Origin: Pseudoclavibacter sp. AY1H1
GTDB taxonomy: Bacteria > Actinomycetota > Actinomycetes > Actinomycetales > Microbacteriaceae
Direction: 5' to 3'
Assembly (NCBI RefSeq): GCF_002931055.1
Contig: NZ_PSXX01000006.1
Span: 124,001-188,000 of the forward strand
Length of the DNA stretch: 64,000 bases
Part shown: positions 52,623 to 61,171 of the stretch, piece after piece
Numbering within the stretch: position 1 is the first letter of the stretch
Layout of the letters: each line of letters starts with the position of its first letter
The notes under the pieces: generated by a model
What the model saw: only the letters and a program-made list of their open reading frames with translations
Databases searched by the model: none
What the model was told of the DNA's origin: nothing
Made by a program: the position numbers and the translations under genes

Positions 52623-53618
52623 GTGGGCGTCGAATCCGGCCGTGTCAAGTACTCGATCGAGAACGAGATCGGCGACCGTGGCGGAGCTCCATGGGAGGAT
52701 TGCGGCATGCTGCTGGGACGCGTTGCACGGATGTACTACGAACACGGCCTCACTCACCAGGAGATCGCGAACGCGCTCGGCCTGTCTCGAATTCGCGTCA
52801 CCAGGTTGCTCGCAGAGGCGCGCGAAACCGGCCTCGTCGAGATCGTCGTGCACGTTCAGGACTCCCTCTTCGCTGACGAAGAGCGTGACCTGGCGGCACG
52901 CTACGACCTTCGCCAGGCGTGGGTCGCACCGAGTGTGGCCGATACCGCGAAAGCCGACCGGGCCTTCGCGGCCGTCGGCGCCGAAGCGCTCGTCAGCGTC
53001 ATCGAGAAGGATGCGGTCGTCGCGCTCGGGATCTCGACCGCTGTGGCGCTCGTCGCCGCCCAGGTGCCGGAGCAGGCGCTCGGTGCCAAGTTCGTGCCGA
53101 TCGCCGGAAGTGGCGGCGGTCTCGTCAATGGCGCGAACCCGCATGAGCTCGCATCGACGCTCGGTCGACGAACCAGTGGACAGGCATTCCACTTGCCCGC
53201 CCCGCTCCTTGCGGCGTCAGCTGACGCGGCGAAGAGTGCGTACGCCGACCCCGGCGTGCAAGAGGTGCTGCGTCTTGCGTGCGGGGCGGGTGTGCTGGTC
53301 GCGGGTCTCGGTGGAACCGACGCGAACCAGGGGCTCCTGCTCAAGTCGCTGGATGCTGATGCGAGGGCCGCGCTCACGGCGCAGGGTGCTGTCGGAGACT
53401 TGGCTGGTCGATTCTTCGATGCGCAGGGTGAGGCCGTCCTCGGCGCTCTCGATGAGCGCATCGTCGGGCTGACGCTCGAGCAGATGCGCACGATCCCGCG
53501 GAGGCTCGTCATGGCGCATGGCGTGACGAAGCTGCCTGCGCTCCGTGCTGCGCTCGGCAGTGGCCTGATCAACATGCTCGTGACCGACTCGGAGACTGCC
53601 GCGGCGCTTCTCCGCTGA
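52623..53618 (+). CDS. SorC-family sugar-binding regulator
   Basis: A 331-residue regulator. The HTH is VARMYYEHGLTHQEIANALG with LSRIRVTRLL, and the effector domain carries the sugar-phosphate-isomerase-like GISTAVALVAA and VAGLGGTDANQG. GTG 52623 is the longest plausible start; ATG 52707, preceded by GGGAGGA, is a strong alternative that begins right at the HTH. It sits among kinase, transporter and aldolase genes and probably responds to the phosphorylated sugar. Confidence 0.9.
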   Translation: MGVESGRVKYSIENEIGDRGGAPWEDCGMLLGRVARMYYEHGLTHQEIANALGLSRIRVTRLLAEARETGLVEIVVHVQDSLFADEERDLAARYDLRQAWVAPSVADTAKADRAFAAVGAEALVSVIEKDAVVALGISTAVALVAAQVPEQALGAKFVPIAGSGGGLVNGANPHELASTLGRRTSGQAFHLPAPLLAASADAAKSAYADPGVQEVLRLACGAGVLVAGLGGTDANQGLLLKSLDADARAALTAQGAVGDLAGRFFDAQGEAVLGALDERIVGLTLEQMRTIPRRLVMAHGVTKLPALRAALGSGLINMLVTDSETAAALLR

Positions 53619-53629
53619 GTCGGCGAGAA

Positions 53630-53662
53630 GCGCCCTCCGTTCAGCGTGCGAACGGAGGGCGC
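53630..53662. terminator. strong hairpin between sorC and the dehydrogenase
   Basis: A perfect 13-bp stem, GCGCCCTCCGTTC (53630-53642) and GAACGGAGGGCGC (53650-53662), with a 7-nt loop. It begins 12 bp after the SorC stop and can terminate both convergent transcripts. Confidence 0.8.
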
Positions 53663-53671
53663 ACGAGGGCG

Positions 53672-54685
53672 TCAGGATGCGGTTGCCGTCGTGAGAGCCT
53701 TGGCGTTCGCGACGCCGGGGAGCGGCTCTCCGGCGAGCCAGAGCTGCAGAGCGTGGGCCGCGATGCGCGAGTGCTCGGCGATGACATCGTCGGAGGCGCC
53801 GGCAATATGAGGTGTCATCGTGACGTTGTCGAGCGCGAAGAGCTCGGAGTCGTAGGGGAGTGGCTCTTGATAGAAGACATCGAAGCCTGCGCCCGCGATG
53901 CGGTGCTCGCGGAGGACCGCCATCAGCGCCTGTTCGTCGATGATCGCCGCACGACCCGCGTTGATGAGGAACGCATCGCTCTTCATCAGCGCAAGCTCCC
54001 GCGCGCCGATGAGTCCTTCCGTCTCTGCCATGAGGGGCACGTGGACCGTCACGATGTCCGAGGTCGACATCACCTCGTCGAGGGTGGCGACTACCGCGTC
54101 TGATCCGAAGGCGTCAGCTGGGAGGAACGGATCGTAGACCTTGACCTTCATCCCGAACCCGAGTGCACGTCGGAGCATTCTGCGGCCGACTGCTCCGCCG
54201 CCGAGAATTCCGAGCGTTCGCCCGCCCAGGCCGATGCTCCTGAAGCGTTCGTAGGGTTCGAAGACATCGCTCTCTGTCCAATTCTTGGCGCGTAGCCAGC
54301 GCTCAGACGCTGACACGTGGCGCACAGTCGCCATGAGGAGGGCGAAGCTGAGGTCGGCGGTCACCTCTGCATTGCGGCCGGGTGTGGTGATCACGGGGAT
54401 TCCCCGGGAAGAGCACGCGTCAAGGTCGACGTTGACGGGTTTTGCCCTGCAGGAGACCACGGCCGCGAGGTTCGGTGCAAGGGCCAGTGTCGCCTCGTCG
54501 ATGAGGTCGAGCTCTGCGACGATCACCTCCGCGGCCGCGAGCTGCTCGTCGATGCCTCGATGGGCCAGAGAGGTGCCATCCATCGAAGGGGCGATGCTGG
54601 TGACCTCGAAGCTGGTCCGCAGCAGCGCCAGCTGGTGCGCGTCAAACGGTGCGGTGATCAAGACGGATGGGCGGGAGTCGGTCAC
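53672..54685 (-). CDS. D-2-hydroxyacid dehydrogenase (phosphoglycerate-dehydrogenase-like)
   Basis: A 337-residue NAD enzyme. The Rossmann loop is LGILGGGAVGRRML, the substrate Arg is in NAGRAAIIDE, and the catalytic His is in MTPHIAGASD. It starts inside the kinase stop (4-bp overlap), so it belongs to the same operon. It may reduce or oxidise a C2-C4 hydroxyacid made from the sugar, for example glyoxylate or hydroxypyruvate; this is inference. Confidence 0.92.
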   Translation of the reverse strand: MTDSRPSVLITAPFDAHQLALLRTSFEVTSIAPSMDGTSLAHRGIDEQLAAAEVIVAELDLIDEATLALAPNLAAVVSCRAKPVNVDLDACSSRGIPVITTPGRNAEVTADLSFALLMATVRHVSASERWLRAKNWTESDVFEPYERFRSIGLGGRTLGILGGGAVGRRMLRRALGFGMKVKVYDPFLPADAFGSDAVVATLDEVMSTSDIVTVHVPLMAETEGLIGARELALMKSDAFLINAGRAAIIDEQALMAVLREHRIAGAGFDVFYQEPLPYDSELFALDNVTMTPHIAGASDDVIAEHSRIAAHALQLWLAGEPLPGVANAKALTTATAS

Positions 54686-56295
54686 AGGGATCCTCCTTGG
54701 TGGACGTGCGTGCTTCTGGTTGGGTGGCTGGGCGCGGGTCGTGGTGGCTCGGATTTCGGATACTCGGTGGACACGGCGAGAGCCGTTGATCGCTCGCGCA
54801 ACGCGCGCAGCTGGGGCCAGACCGGCCTCAGCGCATCGCGCGTCTCGATGAAGGTCGTGTAGGCGTCTCGGTAGATCTCGGCTCGCTCACGGGAAGGGGT
54901 GAAGGTGCTCGAGGCGGGTGCCAACATGTGGACGGCGTCTTCCAGGCTCGATGCGTGTTCCCCCGCGAGAAGCGCCAGGGTGGCGGCGCCCCGGGCTCCG
55001 ACCTCTGGGGCCTGCTGTCGGATGATGCTGCGACCGCTGACATCGGCCAGGACCGAGCAGAGCAGGTTCGATTCCGACCCACCACCGCAGACGAGAAGAT
55101 CACCGTCGAGGCCGAGCATGTCGAGACACTCCGTCAGTGCATACGCCAGGCCCTCGTAGACGCTTCGGAGGAGTTGCGCGGGAGTTGTGGTGATGCTCAT
55201 CCCGAGCCAGCCGGCCGAAGCCGCCGGGTCGAAGAAGGGTGCGCGTTCGCCGCTCGGGGCCCCGTATGGAAGGTAGATGACACCGCCGCTGCCCGGAGGG
55301 ACGACGTCGGCCTGCAACTCCACGGCCGCCCAGTGCTCGTGGGTGAGTCCCAGCGTGTCTCTGACCCAGTCGAGGTTCGGTGTCCCGGTCATTGGGGCCA
55401 TCGATTCCAGCACTTGGCTGCCGCGTCCGGTGAAGAGCACGATGCTCTCGCGGGTCCTCACTTCGGTGCGGGACGGGTGGTTCACGCCTATGAACCCGGT
55501 TGTTCCCAGGATCGCGTAGCCCTGGCCGTCGCCGATCGCACCGAGTCCGACCCCTGCGGCGGCCGTGTCGACAAGGCCTATGGCGACGGGAATTCCGGCG
55601 GGAAGGCCGAGCTGTTCCGCGACCTGGGGGAGGAGCGTCCCACCGACTGATTCTGGCGGTTGCACCGGAGGTAGGGCGTTCCGGAGCCGCTCGTGGCTCA
55701 GGGCTCTCAGGAGTTCATCCGAGTAGGCGCCAACGGCTGTGTCGAGGTAGGTGCGGGAAGCTTCGCTGGGGTCGGTGGCGACGATGCCAGTCAGGTTCCA
55801 GCGCAGCCAGTCCTTGCAGTTCAGGTGGTACCCGAGGCGGTCGTTGTCGAGTGCACCGGTTTCCTGGAGCTCGTCGACGAGGAGGGGGAGTGCACCGGCG
55901 AAGAGGGGGGAGCCGGTGATGTCGTTGACGGTCGCTGCCCGACCGTCCTCGAGCCAGTCGGCGAGGCGTGCGTTCGCCCGTCCATCGAGCCAGAGTGCTG
56001 CGGGTCGCATCGGATGGAGGTCGCTGTCTACCAGCCAAGCGCCATCGCCTTGGCCGGTGACGCCGATCGCGATGACGTCGGTGTCTCCGAGCTCGTGGAC
56101 GACTTCGGTGATGGTCGCAGCCGCGGCCTGCCAGACGAGGGTCATATCGACCTCGGCGCGGCCGTCGTCGTCTCTGTGGATGCGAACACTGGATTTCGCA
56201 TCGGCAAGGATCGTGCCGTCGAGGGCGAAGGCGACGGTCTTCACTGAGGTGGTTCCCGCGTCGATTCCGAGGATGGCTTGGATGCGTCCTTGCAT
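54682..56295 (-). CDS. FGGY-family carbohydrate kinase
   Basis: A 537-residue kinase. ILGIDAGTTSVKTVAF is the N-terminal phosphate-1 motif, RPAALWLDGRA is the substrate region and VCGGGSESNLLC the ATP loop. The C-terminal 30 residues are Pro/Ser-rich. Family members act on xylulose, ribulose, fuculose, rhamnulose, glycerol, erythritol and others; xylulose kinase is the nearest general type. The class II aldolase suggests a ketose. It is coupled to the hydroxyacid dehydrogenase. Confidence 0.93.
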   Translation of the reverse strand: MQGRIQAILGIDAGTTSVKTVAFALDGTILADAKSSVRIHRDDDGRAEVDMTLVWQAAAATITEVVHELGDTDVIAIGVTGQGDGAWLVDSDLHPMRPAALWLDGRANARLADWLEDGRAATVNDITGSPLFAGALPLLVDELQETGALDNDRLGYHLNCKDWLRWNLTGIVATDPSEASRTYLDTAVGAYSDELLRALSHERLRNALPPVQPPESVGGTLLPQVAEQLGLPAGIPVAIGLVDTAAAGVGLGAIGDGQGYAILGTTGFIGVNHPSRTEVRTRESIVLFTGRGSQVLESMAPMTGTPNLDWVRDTLGLTHEHWAAVELQADVVPPGSGGVIYLPYGAPSGERAPFFDPAASAGWLGMSITTTPAQLLRSVYEGLAYALTECLDMLGLDGDLLVCGGGSESNLLCSVLADVSGRSIIRQQAPEVGARGAATLALLAGEHASSLEDAVHMLAPASSTFTPSRERAEIYRDAYTTFIETRDALRPVWPQLRALRERSTALAVSTEYPKSEPPRPAPSHPTRSTHVHQGGSL

Positions 56296-56305
56296 TCGTA
56301 GCTCC

Positions 56306-56337
56306 GAACATTAGTGCGTCATTGCGATCAGATGTTC
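56306..56337. promoter_or_regulatory. kinase promoter region with inverted half-sites
   Basis: GAACAT (56306-56311) and ATGTTC (56332-56337) form an inverted pair 20 bp apart just upstream of the kinase start. The GAAC/GTTC core matches the SorC palindrome at 52591-52606, so SorC may also control this operon. On the minus strand TGAACA and TAATGT could be the -35 and -10. Confidence 0.35.
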
Positions 56338-56404
56338 AGTATGGACGAAGTCGACATGTCCCGCAACCGCTGTGGCCTCCGGATAGCTCTCGGCGCCCCC
56401 CGGT

Positions 56405-57295
56405 TCAGAGCGCGCGGTTCGCAGCCTCCGCGCTCGCGGGATCCGGATGCGTCGACGCCCAGTTCGACAGCAACTGCAGGCGCTCGTGGGATGCGCTCCC
56501 CGGCTCTGCGGAGAACACGAGCATGAGCAGTCCGCGGTCAGAGGCGAGATCCATGCTCTGGTAGGTGAGGTCGAGGTCGCCTACGACGGGGTGGTGCACG
56601 CGCTTCAGCCCGTCGCGGTGCTCGCGCACGTCGTGAGCTCCCCAGAGCCTGCGGAAGAGCTCGCTGCGAGTGGAGAGCTCGCCAACGAGGTCGCTGAGGT
56701 TGCGGTCGTGCGGGGAGCGGCCAGCCTCGGATCGGAGGAGTGCCACGATCTGACGCGTGTTGCCCTCCCAGTCGCGGTAGAAGTCATGCGAGCGCTCGTC
56801 GAGAAAGAGGAACCGGGCCGCGTTGACAGGCGAGCGGGCATCCTCGAACATCGGGGCGAACAGCGCACGACCGAGCGTGTTGGTCGCGATCGCGTCGAGT
56901 CTGCCGTTCTGGATGAACACGGGCACCGTCGACATGGCGTCGATGGTCTGCCGCATGGCTGCGCTGAGCTGCTGCTTCTTGGTGCGGCGCTGTCGCTGCG
57001 GGCGCGTGCCCTCATTGGCCGCCCTCACCAGTTCGTGCAGGTGCGCATGCTCGGCCTCGTCGAGGTGCAGGGCACGGCTCACGCCGTCGAGCACGGCCTC
57101 GGAGACACCGCCGGCGTTGCCTCGCTCGAGTCGCTTGTAGTACTCGGCGCTCATCCCCGCGAGCAGTGCGACCTCCTCGCGGCGAAGCCCAGGAACGCGG
57201 CGTCGACCACCGAAGTCGGGCAACCCCGCCTGCGACGGCGTGAGCTTCGCGCGTCGGGAGGTGAGGAACGCGCTCAGGTCGTCATGGGTGTCCAT
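56405..57295 (-). CDS. XRE/MmyB-type helix-turn-helix regulator
   Basis: A 296-residue regulator with an N-terminal HTH (RVPGLRREEVALLAGMSAEY, then YKRLERG) and the MmyB-like ligand-binding domain (ARFLFLDERSHDFYRDWE, and GDLDLTYQSMDLAS). TATGGT lies 7 nt before ATG 57295, so it is probably leaderless. It is divergent from the aldo/keto reductase at 57398; such pairs are very common in actinobacteria, and the reductase is the likely target. Confidence 0.92.
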   Translation of the reverse strand: MDTHDDLSAFLTSRRAKLTPSQAGLPDFGGRRRVPGLRREEVALLAGMSAEYYKRLERGNAGGVSEAVLDGVSRALHLDEAEHAHLHELVRAANEGTRPQRQRRTKKQQLSAAMRQTIDAMSTVPVFIQNGRLDAIATNTLGRALFAPMFEDARSPVNAARFLFLDERSHDFYRDWEGNTRQIVALLRSEAGRSPHDRNLSDLVGELSTRSELFRRLWGAHDVREHRDGLKRVHHPVVGDLDLTYQSMDLASDRGLLMLVFSAEPGSASHERLQLLSNWASTHPDPASAEAANRAL

Positions 57296-57397
57296 GCCAG
57301 CGACCATACGCCGCAGCTCGCTGCCCAGAGGGGCCCTGTCAGTGCACCTCACATCAGGGCCGCGCTGTCGTCGATGGATGCGGATTGACTGCTTTCC

Positions 57398-58375
<978 letters not shown>

Positions 58376-58471
58376 GTCGTACGCGGTGAGGAGCGGGGTC
58401 GTGAGAAGCCGGGCATACGTGGCTCGCCGCGGCCCCGCTGACGCGAATCGACGAGATCGTAGGGTGGAAAC

Positions 58472-59500
58472 ATGAGCAGCGTCGCCCGCGGAGGTCAAGG
58501 CACGCGAAGTCTGCGCGCCAGCGTCTCGCTTGCCGTGGTTGCCGCACTCGCGGTGGGGCTCTCCGGGTGCTCCGCAGCTCCGGAGCCGACGCCCAGTCTG
58601 CCCTCGCCAGTGAGCCCGGCCGCGCTCGTCGAAGAGGCCGCGCACATCCTGGAAGAGAACGGCCTCTTCTCGGGCGGAGATTGGTCGTTCGAACGGGATG
58701 CCCTCATCGCGGCGGGCGCGCAGGCGGAAGACCTCGAGGAGGCGTACGAACTCATCGCGGCAGCTGCCGGCGACGCCGGAGGAAGGCACGCGAGGTTCCT
58801 CCCCGCGGACGAGCGGGATGCTCTGTACGCGGAAGCACCGAGCGCCCCGCCGACGGTCAAGGCAACTGACGGACGCACCGTCACGATCACCGTGTCGGCG
58901 ATCGGACATGAGGGTCAGCTCGCCGAGGAGTATGCGCGCGCCGGTGTCGATGGGCTGGCCGCGCTCGCGGACACGGAGACGTGCGGCTTCGTCGTGGACC
59001 TGCGCGGCAACTGGGGCGGCAGCGCATTCCCGATGCTCGGCGCGGTCTCGCCGCTCTTCGACACGAACGACGTCGCGGGATTCGTGGACCGCGACGGCAC
59101 ACACAGCGCGATCACCGTGACCACGGAGAGCGCGACGTCAGACGACGGTCACGAGCTGCGCTTCGATGCAGAAGTGGACATCGACACGAACGTCTTCGAC
59201 GGCAAGCCGATCGCCGTCCTGCAGGATTTCTACACCGCGTCGGCCGCTGAGATGGTGCTGACCGCGTTCACCGGGCAGAGCAACGTGACGACCTTCGGGG
59301 AGAAGAGCAACGGCCTCGCGACCGGCGTCGACGGCTTCATGCTCGCCGACGGCTCCAAGATCCTCCTCACGACCTCCCGCTACACGGACCGAACCGGCGC
59401 GGTCATGCCAGAGCCCATCCAGCCGGACGTGTCCGCGCTCACGGGTGAGGCCCCGGCGCTGGCCCACGACTGGCTTGCGGGGCAGTGCGCGGCAGTCTGA
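58472..59500 (+). CDS. S41-family (tail-specific) protease lipoprotein
   Basis: A 342-residue lipoprotein with lipobox GLSGC (Cys33). The core VVDLRGNWGGSAFPML and the catalytic region FYTASAAEMVLTAF then TTFGEKSNG match S41 proteases, with Ser in TASAAE and Lys in EKSNG. No PDZ domain is present, so it is a short S41 type. TAGGGT at 58460-58465 is 6 nt before the ATG. Its 3' end overlaps the convergent small membrane gene. Confidence 0.87.
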   Translation: MSSVARGGQGTRSLRASVSLAVVAALAVGLSGCSAAPEPTPSLPSPVSPAALVEEAAHILEENGLFSGGDWSFERDALIAAGAQAEDLEEAYELIAAAAGDAGGRHARFLPADERDALYAEAPSAPPTVKATDGRTVTITVSAIGHEGQLAEEYARAGVDGLAALADTETCGFVVDLRGNWGGSAFPMLGAVSPLFDTNDVAGFVDRDGTHSAITVTTESATSDDGHELRFDAEVDIDTNVFDGKPIAVLQDFYTASAAEMVLTAFTGQSNVTTFGEKSNGLATGVDGFMLADGSKILLTTSRYTDRTGAVMPEPIQPDVSALTGEAPALAHDWLAGQCAAV

Positions 59501-59741
59501 CTGTGTCTCGCTCGCGCCCGGCGACCAGCATCGCCACCAGCACGATCAGCATCAGGTGCACGACGGAGGCGGTGCCGCCTCTGGTCAGCCAGCCTTCGAT
59601 CCACGGGGCCGGCCCGGTGTTGAGGTCCAGCACCTCGAAGCGCTGCGAGAGCACGACGAAAGTCGCACCGACCAGGACAGCCGTCGCTAGCGCGAAGCCG
59701 AGCCGCAGCGCGAAGCGGGCGGCAGGGTCCAGGTTGCGCAC
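59439..59741 (-). CDS. small two-helix membrane protein
   Basis: About 100 residues from GTG 59741. Helices FALRLGFALATAVLVGATF and VVHLMLIVLVAMLVAG flank a short loop, followed by a Pro/Arg-rich tail. It overlaps the S41 gene's 3' end by 62 bp. The open frame continues upstream across the aldo/keto reductase remnant, so the true 5' end may have been lost or replaced. Real but possibly truncated. Confidence 0.5.
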   Translation of the reverse strand: MRNLDPAARFALRLGFALATAVLVGATFVVLSQRFEVLDLNTGPAPWIEGWLTRGGTASVVHLMLIVLVAMLVAGRERDTVRLPRTAPQASRGPAPGPHP

Positions 59742-59768
59742 GGCTCGGGTGAGGACGAGGAGCGCGCC

Positions 59769-59879
59769 GCCGCCGACGTGATTGTGCTCACCGAGTCGCA
59801 GATCGCCCGTCGCGACGCGCTCCAGCTCACCGCGGGTACCAGGCGCGATGCCGCGAACATGGCCTCCATCGACGAGTGC
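59769..59879 (+). pseudogene. decayed 3' fragment of an aldo/keto reductase gene
   Basis: 111 bp align without gaps to the last 111 bp of the reductase gene ending at 58375 (offset 1504), with about 15 differences. Translated, it gives [15 protein letters not shown], then [14 protein letters not shown], against [15 protein letters not shown] and [14 protein letters not shown]. The stop TGA has become TGC. Weaker similarity seems to continue about 25 bp upstream with a small deletion. Confidence 0.8.
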
Positions 59880-60077
59880 GGCCTCCATCGACACTTGCCA
59901 CGACGGCCCGTCCGTGCACTGCGCACGAGAGGTGCTGGGTCCGGTGCCATGAGCCGCTTTTCCAGGGCGGAAGCACCGGTTTGACGTTGCGGAGCCCGAG
60001 GGGGAACGAGCCGTGCTCCTGTCCCGTGACGACTGGGCTGCGTCCCAGTGGGAGGTTTCACCTCGTGCTGGGTGCTC

Positions 60078-60153
60078 GCAACGGTGATGGGTTCTGCGGA
60101 TGCGCGTGCGGGGTTTCGGCAACCGGTGATGGGTAAAAACCCATCACCGTTGC
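60078..60153. repeat. three-arm inverted repeat around GCAACGGTGATGGGT
   Basis: Two similar left arms, GCAACGGTGATGGGTT (60078-60093) and GCAACCGGTGATGGGT (60119-60134), face one right arm, ACCCATCACCGTTGC (60139-60153). The inner pair forms a hairpin with the loop AAAA; the outer pair is a perfect alternative stem. It overlaps the 3' end of the DUF2834 gene and may act as its terminator. The 59880-60077 stretch before it holds no supported gene. Confidence 0.75.
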
Positions 60154-60515
60154 GAAAAGTCCGCACGGCCGGGCAGACCAGGTGCGCGGCGTCTCGACGC
60201 CAGGTGCCGCTCCCGCATCGCGAGGAACAGCGGCAGGGCGAACGCGAACGCCACGCCGAAGCACAGGATGTATACCCACAGGCGCCGCATGCCCTGGCGG
60301 CGGCCCTCGACGATGATGAACACGACGCCAACCGTGGCGGCGACGAGCACGTCGATCACGATCGACGTGACGGCGGGACCGCTGCCGAAGTAGTCGCCGA
60401 TGAAGGCGCTGCCCTCCATGCCGGCGATGACGTTGAAGGTCCACGTCACGGCACCGCCGACGATGGCGAGCAGGAGGTAGACGATCGCGAGGGGAGTCCA
60501 GGTGGATGCGCGCAT
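60144..60515 (-). CDS. DUF2834 membrane protein
   Basis: A 123-residue protein with three to four helices. VYLLLAIVGGAVTWTFNVIA, DVLVAATVGVVFIIVEGRR and WVYILCFGVAFAFALPLFLA are in the order and spacing of DUF2834 proteins, and GRRQGMRRLW is the typical loop. ATG 60515 is chosen; a longer frame upstream runs into the repeat region. Function unknown. Confidence 0.75.
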   Translation of the reverse strand: MRASTWTPLAIVYLLLAIVGGAVTWTFNVIAGMEGSAFIGDYFGSGPAVTSIVIDVLVAATVGVVFIIVEGRRQGMRRLWVYILCFGVAFAFALPLFLAMRERHLASRRRAPGLPGRADFSQR

Positions 60516-60541
60516 GCGGCAAGAATCGCACGCCCGGCCCC

Positions 60542-60674
60542 GCGCATCCCGAACCTGTCCCGACCTCATCTCGGGCCTCGATGCGAGTCCCGCGGCCGAG
60601 GGCTGAGTTGTGGTCGTCAAGACTTGCTGGAAGCGACCCTAAGTCGGCTCTGGGCGGTGGGGGATGGCCCGGCC
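60542..60674. repeat. 133-bp direct repeat, copy 1
   Basis: First of three colinear 133-bp units. Inside, GCTGAGTTGTGGTCGT (60602-60617) faces GCGACCCTAAGTCGGC (60633-60648) as an imperfect inverted repeat. No gene is supported between 60516 and 61171. Confidence 0.85.
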
Positions 60675-60727
60675 TCGCGCATCCCGAGTCCCGTCCCGGC
60701 CGCGTATCCCGAACGTGTCCCGAGGCC

Positions 60728-60860
60728 GCGCACCCCGAACCTGTCCCGACCTCATCCCGGGCCTCGATGCGAGCGCGGCGGCCGAGGGCTGAGTTGTGGT
60801 CGTCAAGAATCGCTGGAAGCGACCATAAGTCGGCTCTGGGCGGTGGGGGATGGCGCGGCC
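60728..60860. repeat. 133-bp direct repeat, copy 2
   Basis: Exactly 186 bp after copy 1 and the same length. It keeps the GAGTTGTGGTCGTCAAGA arm and a GCGACCATAAGTCGGC right arm. The 53-bp spacer from copy 1 is itself made of GCATCCCG-like pieces of the repeat's left end. Confidence 0.85.
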
Positions 60861-60877
60861 GCGCGCATCCCGGCCGC

Positions 60878-61010
60878 GCGCACCCCGAACGTGTCCCGAC
60901 CTCATCCCGGCCCTCGATGCGAGCGCGGCGGCCGAGGGCTGAGTTGTGGTCGTCAAGACTCGCTGGAAACGACCACAAGTCAGCTCTCGGCGGTGCGGGA
61001 TGGTGCGGGC
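60878..61010. repeat. 133-bp direct repeat, copy 3
   Basis: 150 bp after copy 2 and the same length, but the most diverged at its right end. Its inverted repeat is the best of the three: GCTGAGTTGTGGTCGT (60938-60953) with ACGACCACAAGTCAGC (60969-60984), one mismatch in 16. Confidence 0.85.
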
Positions 61011-61171
61011 AGGCGGCGCGGGAGGGCGCGGGCCGGCGGCGCGGCGCGGGCCGGCGTGGGGCGGGCGGCTTGTGCTGCGCGGGCTGGCGGCGCAGACGCA
61101 GAACGGGCGCCCGCTCCCGGATGCCCGCTGGGGGTTCCGAGGGCAAGCGCCCGTTGATCGTTGCGGCGCTG

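Noticed and set aside
59778-59984. New 68-residue protein gene
   Set aside because: Its first 34 residues are the decayed end of the aldo/keto reductase, and the rest has no coding character.
60542-61010. CRISPR array
   Set aside because: Units are 133 bp with unequal 53- and 17-bp spacers, only three copies, and no cas genes.
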